Source of the DNA: Muscardinus avellanarius
Taxonomy: Eukaryota > Chordata > Mammalia > Rodentia > Gliridae
Assembly (NCBI GenBank): GCA_963383645.1
Contig: OY726572.1
Coordinates: forward strand, 28,650,792-28,714,791
Direction of reading: 5' to 3'
Length of the DNA stretch: 64,000 bases
In this document: positions 22,007 through 33,778 of the stretch, in pieces
Position numbering within the stretch: the stretch's first letter is position 1
Layout: the number at the start of each line of letters is the position of its first letter
The notes under the pieces: generated by a model
The model's database searches: none
Seen by the model: the letters and a program-made list of their open reading frames with translations, nothing else
What the model was told of the DNA's origin: nothing
Translations under genes and position numbers: made by a program

Positions 22007-22204
22007 TAGCCAGCTATTGTAGCACACCCTTTTAATCTCAGCACTTAGGAGGCTGAGACAGGAAGATCATCGGTTTGCAGACAGCCTTCGCTACTTAGTG
22101 ATGCCCTCCACAACTTAGTGAAATCCTGTTTCAAAATAAAGAATAAAAAATATGACTAGAGGTATAGCTCAGAGGTAGAATGCCCTGAGTTCAATCCCTA
22201 GTAC
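22007..22204 (+). mobile_element. B1-ID chimeric SINE
   Basis: Full length, from 'gccagctattgtagcac' to 'gagttcaatccctagtacc'. A short CA tract (22204-22224) follows. Confidence 0.9.
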
Positions 22205-22427
22205 CACACACACACACACACACATGCAAAAAAAATATTATAAATAACCACTAACTTTTAGAGTTAAATTGTCAACACTTTATACATTTTCAGGTAACAT
22301 GGTTGAATATTAATAAGTAATGTACATTTGAAGATTTCCCAATCCAAAAGAAATTCATAATGGCCTTTTAAATTAACATAATTTACAAGTTTTAGTTCAG
22401 TTATTATATTTGCTATGTGACTTTTTA

Positions 22428-22604
22428 TTCCTGGTACTGATGATTAAACCCAGGAGCTTTCTACTTTTGAGTTACATCCCAGACTTTATTTTTTATTTTG
22501 AAAGAGGGTCTCATTATTTACTGCCCTCTGGCCTCAGGTCTTCAATCTTGCTGTCAGGGCCTCCCAAGTACAGGATTCTATTTGTGCACCTCTGTGTCCG
22601 GCAG
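22428..22604 (-). mobile_element. B1-ID SINE, diverged
   Basis: The antisense ID and B1 halves are recognisable ('acccaggagctttctact', 'ctcccaagtacaggatt'). Confidence 0.7.
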
Positions 22605-22609
22605 CGTAC

Positions 22610-23140
22610 TAACACAAATTTGCTCAAAATCTTGGAGCTTCGATTTTGTGGTTGTATTGAATATATTGTATATGTCTGGGTGAAGAATAAGGCATGATTT
22701 TGTTAATTAAATGAAAATATGTGTATCTTGACTTCATTTATTACGATCATTAAAGAAAATTTTTTCTGTGTTTGTGGGTGTAGGTAATTGTATATGCATA
22801 TGTTTTCAGAAACATTATTAGTAGGATAATTCCAGGTATATATGACATATTCAATATAGCTATAATCCTTATATTTCTACCTTCTTTTAATAATACATTT
22901 GCATGAACATTCTCATGCCTACACAGAAACATACCATCCCATATACATAGTACTTCAAGTGCATTAAAATCCTTTCTTAATTAAAAGGGAATTTTTTAGC
23001 AGAATTAATTGAGATTAAGTAATACTATAATAGGGCTAGAAGAGCCACCAAATAAATATTTGGTATTTAATTATAAATTAGTAAATTCTAATTGTATAAG
23101 TTTATGAGGTACAAAGCAATGTTATGACTTATAAATACAA
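22610..23140. other. AT-rich sequence, nothing recognised
   Basis: No feature supported. Confidence 0.5.
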
Positions 23141-23144
23141 TGTT

Positions 23145-23328
23145 GAGCCGGGCATGGTGGCGCATCCTTGTAATCCCCAAGCTTGGGATGTGGAGACAGG
23201 AGGATCGTGCAGGTTCAAAGCCATTCTCCCTGGCTGAAGAGACCCTGTTTACAAATAAAAATATAAAAAATAGGTGTCTGGGAGTGTATCCCAGAGCTAG
23301 AAGGGTTTCCAGGAATCCCAGTACCACC
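23145..23328 (+). mobile_element. young-type B1-ID SINE subfamily
   Basis: It carries the subfamily marks 'tctgggagtgtatcccag' and 'aagggtttccaggaatccc' and lacks about 30 bp of the B1 right part. An AAAT tract follows, and similar 'aaatgttga' words flank it. Confidence 0.9.
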
Positions 23329-23344
23329 AATAAATAAGTAAATA

Positions 23345-24218
23345 AATAAATATAAATAAATAAATAAAATGTTGAATAATTGAATCAATATAAATATCCA
23401 TTACTTCAAATATTTGTCATTTTTTTGTGGTGAGCACATTTAAAATTTCTTCACAGGAATTTTGTTCAATAAATTGCATCTAAAGTAAGTTCTAACTTTC
23501 AGCCTCACTTTCTGAAGGCAAGATATTTTTTTCCTTGATTTTTAACTGTGAAATGATTTTTTCTTGTGAAAGATATTTTTCCTCCATCAAAGTTAATATT
23601 TTTCCTTTTAACAGACAATGCATATTTTAACTACTCTCATTTTACACTATAATTTCCTTAGAAACTAAGAAAAATCAGTGGCTGAATAGAATCTCATTGT
23701 CTATATATTAATATTTAATATTTGATCTTATCTTTTATTTTAATCATGTTTATGTGCCTTGATTATTATTCAACGTGCATAAGTCGTCCTAAATTTTGTT
23801 TTGGAATGTTTTATAGACAACCTTGTGTCTCTGATTTTTTTATCCTTAAACTTACTTCATCTTGAGACAAGTATTTATACTAAAAGTACAACACTTAAAT
23901 AGTCATATTGGTTTATGATATTCAGTTTCTATTCTTGATCATGTGTCTTTAGTCTGGGTCAGATTGGCAACTAAATAGAGTCAGTACTGCTGTGAGATAT
24001 GGGATATTTAAATTTATCATTTAGTAAATAGATCCTATAACCTTCCTGGATATAAAGATAGCACACACGGTCTTTTACTTTAAAAGTAAAAAATAGCATA
24101 TATTTCTTTGTTATAAAACTTTATGAATTTCCCTCAATTTTTATTAAAGTTATGGAGATTATTATCAGTAATAAAATGTCAGCTACTATTTATTAGACAT
24201 TTACTATACATCAAAAAT
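23345..24218. other. AT-rich sequence, nothing recognised
   Basis: No feature supported apart from the AAAT tract at 23330-23370. Confidence 0.45.
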
Positions 24219-24221
24219 AAT

Positions 24222-24401
24222 GTAGCCGGGTGTGGTGGCCCACACTTGTAATCCCCGCGCTTGGGAGGAGGAGACAGGAGGATCGCGCAGGCTCAAAGCC
24301 AGCTTCACTGGCTTAAGAGACCCTGTTTCCAAATAAAAATATAAAATAGGTCTGAGAGTGTAGCCCAGAGGTGGAAGGGTTTCCAGGAACCCAAGTACTA
24401 C
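24222..24401 (+). mobile_element. young-type B1-ID SINE subfamily
   Basis: It has the 'cgcgcttgggagg' and 'ggaagggtttccagg' marks of the subfamily and ends about 130 bp before the provirus. Confidence 0.9.
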
Positions 24402-24524
24402 AAAAAAAGAATAATATAAATGCATTTTATAAATTACATAATCTGTGCAATAATTTTTTTCATTGGATATACTGTCTTTATTTTAAAGATGAGAAAAGTG
24501 AAGATTGTGTGTTAGATTTTTGTG

Positions 24525-24528
24525 CATT
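24525..24528. repeat. 4-bp provirus target duplication, left
   Basis: CATT lies directly before the TG of the 5' LTR and again directly after the CA of the 3' LTR (32052-32055). Four bp is the size made by gammaretrovirus-type integrases. Confidence 0.8.
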
Positions 24529-24821
24529 TGAAAGGTTCCATTTAGAAAAAAAAAATCATAAGCCCCTAGCAGCCAGCTAATAGTTAAAAAGAAAAGTATA
24601 TTGTACTGCAGCTTACAGCTTAGGAATGTAAAATATGCAATAAGCCCACCCCATCTTATCTATACTGTCTGGGTCAGAGCGCCTTGACCCGGGAGCTTAC
24701 TGACTACACCTGGTATTTTATCTAACACTTGACTACAGAATGTACTTTTCAAATGATTCTGTAATTTTCTGTAAATGCATGCAATCTAGCCCAACCCCCC
24801 CCTAACTAGTGGTCTTTTCCC

Positions 24822-24829
24822 TATAAATA
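24822..24829 (+). promoter_or_regulatory. LTR TATA box
   Basis: TATAAATA lies 65 bases before the poly-A signal. The matching box in the 3' LTR is at 31877-31884. Confidence 0.8.
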
Positions 24830-24893
24830 CCCTCAGTTTCAGTGGCTCGGGGCCGAACTCCTATACGAGTCGGCCCCAGTGCACTGGCTCCTT

Positions 24894-24899
24894 AATAAA
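24894..24899 (+). terminator. LTR poly-A signal (5' copy)
   Basis: AATAAA is followed by a T-rich stretch. The 3' LTR copy, at 31949-31954, is the one that would end the transcript. Confidence 0.8.
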
Positions 24900-25000
24900 C
24901 CTTTTTTGCTCATTGCATCAAGGACGTAGTCTCTCGTGGTACTTGACGTCGCTTATCCTGAGGTTGATTGAGGGTCTCCCCTCAGCGGGGGTCTTACATT

Positions 25001-25018
25001 TGGTGCATTGGCCGGGAA
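25001..25018 (+). promoter_or_regulatory. primer-binding site, tRNA-Gly(GCC)
   Basis: TGGTGCATTGGCCGGGAA is the exact complement of the 3' end of mammalian tRNA-Gly(GCC) with its CCA. It starts 2 bp after the 5' LTR. This fixes provirus orientation and gives its primer class. Confidence 0.93.
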
Positions 25019-25224
25019 AGACGACCATCCAAGTTCCATGAGACACCCCTTGGAGGTAGGATTTTTACCTGTCTGTCTCTGTTTGTCTTGTCTGTCTCCT
25101 GTTGCCGGCTGTGTTAATTTCTGTAATTTTTGGTTTGGTTTCTGGTATAGTGGTGAGCAGCTGCCTTCTGGTATTTCTGGTATTTGCAGTCGTCTGTGCC
25201 AGTGGTGCCCGCTGGCACAGAACT

Positions 25225-25450
25225 CCTTGTCTGATTGATTGTGGGTTCGAGTCCCATACGCAAGGAGGGTTATGACAGACGTGTCCGTGATAACCGACTG
25301 CTACCCTGGGAGACGTCCCAGGAAGTCTGGGGGACCTCCGAGGACGCTCGGAAATGTCCCATCTGGGTCTGAGGATCGTGGGTTAGAGTCCCACTCTCAG
25401 CCATCTGGGTGCCAAGCGATTGTGGGTTCGAGTCCCGCATGAAGGGTGCC
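25225..25450 (+). repeat. leader repeats with tRNA-B-box-like cores
   Basis: GGTTCGAGTCCC occurs at 25244-25255 and 25425-25436, and the variant GGTTAGAGTCCC at 25381-25392. Each sits in a longer repeated context ('gattgtgggttcgagtccc', 'ccatctgggt'). The core fits the RNA polymerase III B box GGTTCGANNCC. No full tRNA cloverleaf is seen around them. Confidence 0.75.
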
Positions 25451-25479
25451 ATCTGGGGCCACTTGCCAGAGGTGGTCAA

Positions 25480-25650
25480 TTGTGTCTGGTCTTAGGAGTT
25501 TCTCGGAAAGAGGAGGGGCTCCATTTTTGTGTGCTAATTGTGTTTCTTTGACTGGTTTTGGGAGTTTCTCGGTGAGAGGTGAGGCTTTATTCTGAGTTTG
25601 GTTAAGGGCCAATTGTGTCTCTTTGTCTGGTTTGTTTAAGTGATATTTTT
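25480..25650 (+). repeat. second set of leader repeats
   Basis: 'aattgtgt.t' followed by 'gagtttctcgg' occurs twice about 65 bp apart (about 25479 and 25535), with a third partial near 25611. It belongs to the long untranslated leader between the primer site and gag. Confidence 0.6.
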
Positions 25651-26399
25651 TGTGTGTTTAATCTTGACTGTTATGGCCATTGTGTTTTTTTATTAAAATG
25701 TGTGTACCAGCTGGGTTGTAAATAATTCTTTTCAGCCTAGTAATAGTATTATTAATAAGAATAATTAATAGTTTGTTAGAAATCTGTTGTATAAACAGCT
25801 TTAATTTAGTAGATTACAAAGCTTTAGTGTTAAAAAGTTGGTGTGCGTGTGGATTTGTTTGGTTTGTTTTCTCGTTTTCTCTTTTTTGTGTTTAATTTTG
25901 GCAATAAGGCAAGGAACCCCGGCTGCCCTTGGGGAAAGGTAAATATGATGTTCTGTGTTCTGTTTGAGATGGCATGTTTTTTGGTATGGTAAAAGTTTTA
26001 TAATACTGTTTTGTCTTCTATGGTGCTTATAATGTTTTGCTTAAAGTGATAGTGTTGAAATAGTTACCCCATGGTAATAGAATGTGATGTTTGTTATTAG
26101 TTGTATGGTGGTTATAATATGCTGTTGAAGAAAAAAAAAATGATGATGTGGGTCGGAGAAAGCTTCCGGCCTCTGTTCTGCATTACATTGCATAGAAAAA
26201 GATTTTTTAGTACTGTGCATTTATTTTGTGTGTTTAATTTGCCTTTTAATCAAACCTTGGACAGTGAGCTAGAGGGAGGCTGAGCAAACTGCCCTGGGGG
26301 CGGCCGCTGGAAGATTTCTTCCAGCCCCAGAGAGAAGTTGTCAGCATCCCACTCCTCATTCGTCCAACGAAAAAGGGGGGAAGAACGGGTCAAAGTGAG

Positions 26400-26740
26400 T
26401 CCATCAGCCTTTCTCGCTAATAGAATTAAAAGAAATTAAAAAGAACTTGGGAAGTTATACTACTGACCCTGACCATTACATCAAGGCATTCAAGTTACTC
26501 AATTCGTTATATGATCTTACTTAGAGAGATGTTAGATTACTTCTTGAACAAACTAACTTCTATAGAAAGGGAGAGGATATATAAAGAGGCTAGAGCACTG
26601 GGAAATGAATATTTTGTGGCCTCCAAAAATGGGGAATTGGATGATAAACGGAATATTCCTATAAGGGAGACAGGCAGTGCCGCTCATAGACCCCAGCTCC
26701 TTGCTAGAAAAAAACAACATGCAAAATGCAAAAGTTCTTG
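26400..26740 (+). pseudogene. retroviral gag capsid remnant
   Basis: Around 26433-26640 the translation shows the conserved Asp-Pro-Asp...Tyr-Ile region and the Arg-Asp-Val region typical of gammaretroviral capsids. An in-frame stop (26522-26524) interrupts the motif, and a frame change follows near 26550. Matrix and nucleocapsid parts are not convincingly recognisable on either side. It cannot give a functional capsid. Confidence 0.75.
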
Positions 26741-27480
26741 AGCCTAGCCATGATAAAGTCAGGCATTCCAGGTGCAGCTTCAGCAGCCTGGGATCCGCAG
26801 GGTCTTAGTGCTGCCAGATTAGTTTCCAATTGGTTTTGCCTGCAAGCCTGGAGAAAAAAATTCACATGTAATTCGTTAATAAGGATTAAATATAAGGCTA
26901 TAACACAACCTCAAAAGAATAGATGCTGACATCATTAGTTAATTCTTTACCCAGTAGAGGGGAAGGCCATCCTCAGACAGACTAATACTTCAGGTGCCAA
27001 TTTGGTCTGACAGAAACTTAAAAAGGGAAAGATAGATGAACAAAAGCCATTTAAGGATTCTGGCTGCTCGCAAAAGCCTAGGCTCAAGTCTATTTAAGGT
27101 GAAAAAGCAAGCGCAACTCTGGAGGAAATGCTCTCAACCAGGAGGCCATAAAGGCCCTCTGAGGCCTGGCTCACAGTGCAAAGGGGAACCATTAAATGGC
27201 TGAGGGCCCCCAGTTCCAGAGGGAATCGGGGTCCTCAGACCTATGTTCCCAGTGAGTCCTCCCAATTACCACCACCTGAGTAAAAGAGCCTTAGGCGGTC
27301 ACACAGTGAAATCTCGGAGGCCAGATCGGAGGCAGTGTCTTTCTTTCCCAGCCCAAGTTCCAAAAGCTTAGCCAGGGTGGGGAGTCTTTTCAGGCCAGCC
27401 CTGAGCCATCTGTTTACTCAGAGGTGTTTAGAATGACCTTCCATTCTACGTTCTTAGCCACACCAGAAAATTCAGCTCCT
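26741..27480 (+). other. provirus interior, unassigned
   Basis: Moderate GC content with gag/pol-like base composition, but no frame gives a motif I can name. No zinc-knuckle or protease motif is visible. Confidence 0.4.
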
Positions 27481-30400
27481 CTGATAACAAAATTTTTTTT
27501 TTTTTTTGCTGGTTGCACTAAAGTTATTACTCAAAGATATTTTTATCTCAATTAGTCTTAGCTAAAATGGTTACTTCAAAAAATTTGTCCAATTAAACTC
27601 CTGTGAGAGGTGATTAAATAGAGTTATTTTCTTTGAAAAAAAATCAATGTTTTAAAACACTAGGGATGTTTTTTATGATGTCGTGAATTTCTGTGGTAAT
27701 TTACAACAGTTTTTAAGGTATGTGGTCAAATAAAATATACAGTGTTTTTAATATTGCTCCTTTTGCAAAATGAAGGTTTTAAGGTGCTATTGATATTTAT
27801 CTAATGTCTTAATTTTCCATGTAATCTATAGTTCAATTGAGTTAAAAAATGCTAAATGCAATGCTTTAAGATGCTCTTAACTTCATGAGGTTTAAAATAA
27901 CACTTAAGTCTTTTAAATGGTTTTTTGATTGCTGGTATGTGAACAACATTAAATGGTATGCTCCTTTTGGGGTTTGTTGATAGATAACAACAAAAGGATA
28001 AACGTAGAAAGTCTATGGATATATTTCTTTATATGTTGGTAAATACAGAGAAAAAAGGTTTTGTGAGACTAAGAAAACATATTGTGAGGTTTGTCCTAAG
28101 GTTGTCCCTAAGGGAAACAAAGGACCAGATAAAAGATTAGAGGGTTAAAGCAAAATATAAAGCATGGATGAAATTTGTTTGGTTCTAATTTTTATCCCAA
28201 GATTGTCCCAAATGGTAAAAGTAAAAACCAGGATAAAACAAAAAGGTTAAAGCACGTTGCAAAAGGTGTGTAATAAGTTGCAAAACAATGTTTGTAATAT
28301 ATTTGCATATGTGATGAAAATAGATTATTAAAAAAGAAGTAGGTTTCTAATAAGCCTACCACTTGTGTATTCCCAAAGAGAACATTGGGGAGAGATAATT
28401 CTTTAAAACTGGCTTCAAAATTATTTATCAGAGAGCAGTTATGGAAATCAATTTGCTTTTCTTTCCTTGTCATGTTGCTTTGTGGCCCTGTCTGCTAACT
28501 ATTTTGTGAGTGTTATCTCCTGCATCAGATGGTGTTACAGACAGAACCTGACAGACATCTATCAAAGCCCTTTGGACTGCCATAGAGACATACTCACCCA
28601 TCTGACTCCCTCACCACCCACCTGCATGCCTGTACCCTAAAGCTGGGCCCCCAATTTCGTCCCTGTTCAGCTCGAAGCAGTTTATGACTGAGTCAGCGTC
28701 CTTATTCCTTTGCTAAGGGGTACAGGTATGTGGTAAAAATAAGAAAAAATTAATAAAAATTGGGCTCATGATTGTTAGCAACAATTATAAACATCAAAAT
28801 GTATTTTCTGTGTTTACCTTTGTCCTAACAGGTGTCAGGAAGTTACTAGACAGAGAAGAAAATGTACCAGTATTGGAAAGAGGCATCAAAATGTATTAAT
28901 GTGGCAGTATTGAAAATATAGTCAGAGCCTAGGTGTTGTGGATACCAATACAAATAACACAGGGTACATGCCCAGTTTGGAATTTGGAGCATGTACTATC
29001 CACATGTGTCCTTAAAGAATTTTGGGTCATTTTTTATCTGTCTGCTAAAAATTATTTATGAAAATTTCAAAATACAGAGATATATAGTCCTACAAGGTAT
29101 AAAGGCTTTGAATTAAAATTCCTTTGTATAATTGATAATTAATATTGTATTAATACAGCTTGCTTTTTATAACAATTTATATAATAATTTTTCTAAATAC
29201 AGGTATTTGTGTTTTAACACTTGGTGTTAACTAAATTGAGGGTTAGCTTTGGCTAACCGAGGTCAATGTTAATTATAACTCTAGCCTGATGGCTCAGAGA
29301 CAAAGAAAAAGATTTTTTGTCTGGCCTGCATATGAAGGCTTATTCTTGCTACTGACTCAATCCCCAGCAGCTTTTTGTTCTTAAAGGAAAACTTTGTTAA
29401 ATGTTTGCTAAATGAGTAAATCAAACAATAATAAGAAGATACCTTGGTTCATGTGGCTTAAATTGTTAAAGGTTTAAGGTCGTTACTGAAAGATTAACAT
29501 ACTTTGTTTTCTTCAGGCTGAGACAACTACCATCATATTGTCTTCCTGGTAATAGATATTTAAATCATAATGTCATTCTATATCTAGAGTTATCTAAATG
29601 TGCTAAAAAAATTTCAAAAATCAGAAGTTAAAGGTTAAAGGTATGTGAATTTTATATTTGTATGTGAACTAACCAATAAGATTTTGTCTTTTGATTCAGA
29701 GATTTAGCCTTAGACCTGGGTTAAAAATCTGTTTATCCTGATTAAGTGTTTTATTATTGATAGTAACATATTTATTTTCATTGTTAATGTTGTCATTTAA
29801 AAGATAGAGCTATCTGATTTTTATCAATACTGTTAGCTCACATAGACTTATAGTTACCAGTACAGTCCAGTATAAAAATGGGTCAATGTGCAGAAAACCC
29901 TGATAAATATATGAATAAAATTTAAAATTTGGCTATTATGTTTGATCTAACAAAAATGAGATGCATATCCTACTGTGTCTCTGGGATGAAGGCTCCCATT
30001 AATCAGCTTTTAAGTTTGACCTTTGGAGTGTCTCAACAACAGAAATAGGGTAAACAAAGTTAAGCATCAGAATGGACAAATGCAGACACAGAGACAAGCC
30101 CATTTAACAGCCCTGCATTGGGTAATAAGTCTTTGCCCCCTCAGAGACACCAAAGGCTTCTTATACAGAGAGGGAAGGAGCTAAAGGCCTTATACCTGCC
30201 AGCATGGCAAAGGTGCCTGGGTGTCATGTCGAAGACTGGCCAAAGAGTCTGTCGGCACCTGGGGGAAAAAGCATGTTGTCCTCACTTCTGAAGGGAAATT
30301 AGATCGGCTGTGCTCAAAGGCTGAAAACTAAGGATGCCCAAGGCTCGGCAAGGCCCCTCTGATCAGCCCTCTGACCAGCTGGAGGAAGCCTGGGTAGCTC

Positions 30401-30880
30401 TTGAGGTAACAGGCAAAATATTAAATTTCTTTAGATACAGTTCTTAGTCCTCTGCTCGCTCTGTCTCTCTTAGAGTTTTATTCAGTAGAAACTTATTTTG
30501 TATCTGGGGTTGATAACACTCCAAGGCCAAAGAAATTTATGATATCTTAAGCTTATAAGATAATTTAACCTAGATTTATATGCTAGCTGGTCTGATCCTG
30601 CTGATTTGCCTCTAACCCTAACATGAAGTAAGTAACCAAAAAAAAAAAAAAATAGCCTCATGAGTAAAAAAAAAAAAAAAAAACTCAGTGATCAGGTTAT
30701 ATTATTCAAGGTTGTTCAAAACATTGCTGTTCTAGCCAGTTCTGATTAAAATGTAAGCATATAGAAAACTAACTCTTTGGGATACAGGCTACTCTAAAAC
30801 TTAGATTGGTGATGTTACAGCATATTGTTTAAACCCTTAAGATACAGAGTCTGACTGAGAAATGCCAGCCTTGTGCCTAG
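27481..30880 (+). other. AT-rich non-coding interior of the provirus
   Basis: About 3.4 kb with frequent stops in all frames occupies the place of pol. It has short moderately GC-rich islands at about 28480-28700 and 30000-30400. I see no reverse transcriptase, RNase H or integrase motif on either strand. Phrases such as 'taaggttgtccctaaggg' recur in variant form at about 28093 and 28197, hinting at internal repetition. It may be a deletion and replacement of pol, or an old insertion shared by the whole family. Confidence 0.6.
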
Positions 30881-31189
30881 GTCCTTACAGGTTCTCCAAA
30901 CGGTCAAAGAACAAACCCACTACCTGGTGTGAAGCAGATCAACCCAACACCCCAGTTGCACAGCCAGGTGACCTGGTCTGAGTAGCACCCTGGCTGCAGT
31001 GAAGATAAAAAAAAATGCCACTGAATTCACCGCTCTCGAGTCAAGCAATAACTGGAGCAGATAACGAGGACATTTGAACCATAGACAGAACTGTTGATGG
31101 GATTGAACTTTGAAAGCACTTTTCCCACGTGCGAGAAGCACAGACCAAAGAAATGGAACTTAGATGACATCTTACCAACTCATTGAAGC

Positions 31190-31600
31190 TGAACCTCATT
31201 AGAAAGTCCTGTGATGGCAACAATGACTGCTTATCTACAACTTCTCCTACTAGGAGAAATGCTGTTTTTATGCTAACCATTCTGGGGTATTTCAGAAATC
31301 TATGGCAAGATTTAGAAAGCGGCTAGAAGATAAATAGTGGGAACAAGACCTGCAAAAAGGATGGTTTAAAGGATAGTTCAATAAGGTCTCCTTGGATGAT
31401 TGCATTAGTATCTGCTTTTATGGGGCCACTTTTGTTATTACTGCTTTTGCTTACCATAGGACCTTGTATAATAAATAGATTAATTGCCTTTGTTAAGGAC
31501 CGAGTTAATACTGTTCAGGTTTTAATGCTACACCAGCAGTAACAAAGAGTTAAACCCGAAGTACTTAAATATGTAGACTCAGAGACTTAGTTCTATGATT
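31190..31600 (+). pseudogene. retroviral env transmembrane-subunit remnant
   Basis: The 3' end of env is recognisable: a partly deleted disulfide-loop region near 31235-31275, then a hydrophobic membrane-spanning stretch and basic cytoplasmic tail at about 31400-31545. Stops and frame changes break it several times, and the surface subunit and fusion peptide are not recognisable. It is non-functional. Confidence 0.7.
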
Positions 31601-31613
31601 AGAACTATTTCCT

Positions 31614-31628
31614 AAAAGGAGTGGGGAA
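31614..31628 (+). promoter_or_regulatory. polypurine tract
   Basis: AAAAGGAGTGGGGAA has one T among purines and abuts the TG of the 3' LTR, where plus-strand DNA synthesis starts. Confidence 0.85.
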
Positions 31629-32051
31629 TGAAAGGCTCCATTAGAAAAAAAAATCATAAGCCCCTAGCAGCCAGCTAATAGTTAAAAAGAAAAGTATATT
31701 TTACTGCAGCTTACAGCTTACTGTCTGGGTCAGAGCGCCTTGACCCAGGAGCTTACTGACTACACCTGGTATTTTATCTAACACTTGACTACAGAATGTA
31801 CTTTTCAAATGATTCTGTAATTTTCTGTAAATGCATGCAATTTAGCCCAACCCCCCCTAACTAGTGGTCTTTTCCTTATAAATACCCGCAGTTTCAGTGG
31901 CTCGGGGCCGAACTCCTATACAAGTCGGCCCCAGTGCACTGGCTCCTTAATAAACCTTTTTTTCTCATTGCATCAAGGACGTAGTCTCTCATGGTACTTG
32001 ACGTCTTATCCCAAGGTTGATTGAGGGTCTCCCCTCGGCGGGGGTCTTACA
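31629..32051 (+). repeat. 3' LTR (423 bp)
   Basis: It has the same ends as the 5' LTR and carries TATAAATA (31877-31884) and AATAAA (31949-31954). It lacks about 42 bp between 'cagctta' and 'ctgtctgggtcag' that the 5' copy has. Confidence 0.92.
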
Positions 32052-32055
32052 CATT

Positions 32056-33770
32056 CCCATAAGGGTAATAAACAATAGGGCAAAGATTTGAATCTATATT
32101 TTTTAGAAATAATTTTGTTCATGGAGGTCATAAAATTTCTAAGTAGGAAAGCTTTAAATAAGATGTAGGCTTATTTTTATTTTATGGTAAAACTCTGATA
32201 TTATGTACTCCATAACTCCGATGGAGACTGTGCTTATTTTGTCCTCAGAGATTGAGGCTCCTTTAGTTCTGACCTTTCCATCAGCTCTGGGTGTAGTTCA
32301 CATCTTCATGTTTTATTGTCATCATGTTTTGGGGGAGCTGAACTATCTTTTGTTGTGATTCCCATCTTCATGTTTAGGTGGTAGCATGCTTGGAAGAGCT
32401 GGATTGCAGAAGACAGGCTAAGCTGGGACAAATAATATACTCCATATATCTCTCAAGGAAAGTTTCAAAAAGCGGTGAATGCATTTATGCTTATAATCCA
32501 GTGGCTATCATTGGCTGGATGTCTACACTACTGACTGTGAAGGTTCTCACTGACACACTTCTACCTCAAGATAGCCTCTTAAGAAACAACCTTCGTCAAA
32601 GTAAAAATTCCCTAAGGATTCTACTTAGATCGATTCACCAACCTGAGAATCAGAATATTAACTAGAGGAGGCTATATTTTTCTATAATAATCTTTTGAAG
32701 TCTTACTCAATCTTTTATGAAAACAGAAGAAGAATCATTTGAGAAAAACTTATTATTGTCCAGTGGTTTTCATTAAGTGTTTAACAAATTAATGGATGAA
32801 TGCATTCATGAACTAAGAACTGTGTGCATTTCTGTACAGTAAAATTAAATATAAATATATACAGAAAACTAAAATGAGTGAACAGAGCATTGTAATGTAA
32901 GCAACTAGTTTCCACATACTAAGTAAACAGGGAGAGTCCTTTCATGCATATATTTATGTATTCATTTATTCAACACATTTTAAGAACCTATTATACATCT
33001 GGCACTTTTCCAGATGCTGGATTCAAAGAACAACAAAGAATAACAACCAAAGAAAAAGAAAAATCACTACTTTTAGGTAGCTTGCATTCTAGCAAGAAAA
33101 GCAGATAATAAACTCAGGTGAAAGTTACGCATATGATGTTAGACAATTACAACTGCTGTGCAGAGAAATAAAGCAGGAAGAGGGACAGTGATAGCTCAGA
33201 AAATACCCTGGTATGGATTCTCAACCAAAAGAGATTCTCTATCAAACAAAAATAAAGTCAAAACAGCTTCGTGAAAAACTAAAAATGTATCATGGATTCA
33301 ACAGTTGATGAGATAAAGTCAAGAAGATATAAAGCCTTTTTGTGCAACCAGTTCAAGTGTAATCTCACATAAGCATTTAGACCCTAAGTGCAGGTATAAT
33401 GCAATTATTTTCAAAGACTGTCTTGACCTTTTGTTTGAAAGCTCATTTCTTCCAAGAAGTGAAGTTGGCAGTACAACACATCTGAAGTCCTACACAGTAT
33501 CACTGCCCTAACTTTGCTACAGACTTTACCAGAGAACTTGGACTGTCTTACAGATCAAAATAAGTCAGACAGAGTGATGGATGAAGAAAGAGCTGCCATT
33601 TTTCATTTTAGAATTAATAATATTTATATTTTAGCTTGCATACATTTTACTTTATGAGATTAGTCAAAGGAAACAGTTTATTTGAATGTTATGCTCAAAG
33701 GACAGAGGTGGCATGAATGTAATGCACAAAGTAAAGCAAAGAGCTTTACTTTTTACTTTTTTATTTGTTT
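32056..33770. other. AT-rich sequence, nothing recognised
   Basis: No gene or clear repeat. The 95-codon frame at 32378-32665 has no recognised domain. Confidence 0.45.
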
Positions 33771-33778
33771 GTTTCTGT

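Larger units (their letters stand above)
24529..24998 (+). repeat. 5' LTR (470 bp)
   Basis: It begins TGAAAGG and ends TTACA. A TATAAATA box lies at 24822-24829 and the AATAAA poly-A signal at 24894-24899, placing U3, R and U5 in the usual order. It has about 42 bp near 24622-24663 that the 3' LTR lacks. Confidence 0.92.
24529..32051 (+). mobile_element. class I endogenous retrovirus, complete ends, defective
   Basis: A 7.5-kb provirus with TG...CA LTRs of 470 and 423 bp, a 4-bp target duplication, a tRNA-Gly primer site and a polypurine tract. Inside, a gag-capsid remnant and an env-TM remnant are recognisable and both are broken. I find no protease, reverse transcriptase, RNase H or integrase, and about 3.4 kb of AT-rich sequence fills the middle. 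By eye the LTRs differ at about 12 aligned positions in 420 (near 3%), so integration is probably some millions of years old. It cannot make virus. Gly-primed class I groups include VL30-like elements, a possible comparison for a transmissible but protein-less unit. Confidence 0.88.

Noticed and set aside
25244..25255. Possible tRNA gene in the provirus leader
   Set aside because: Only the B-box/T-loop-like core is present; no acceptor stem, D arm or anticodon arm can be folded around it by eye.
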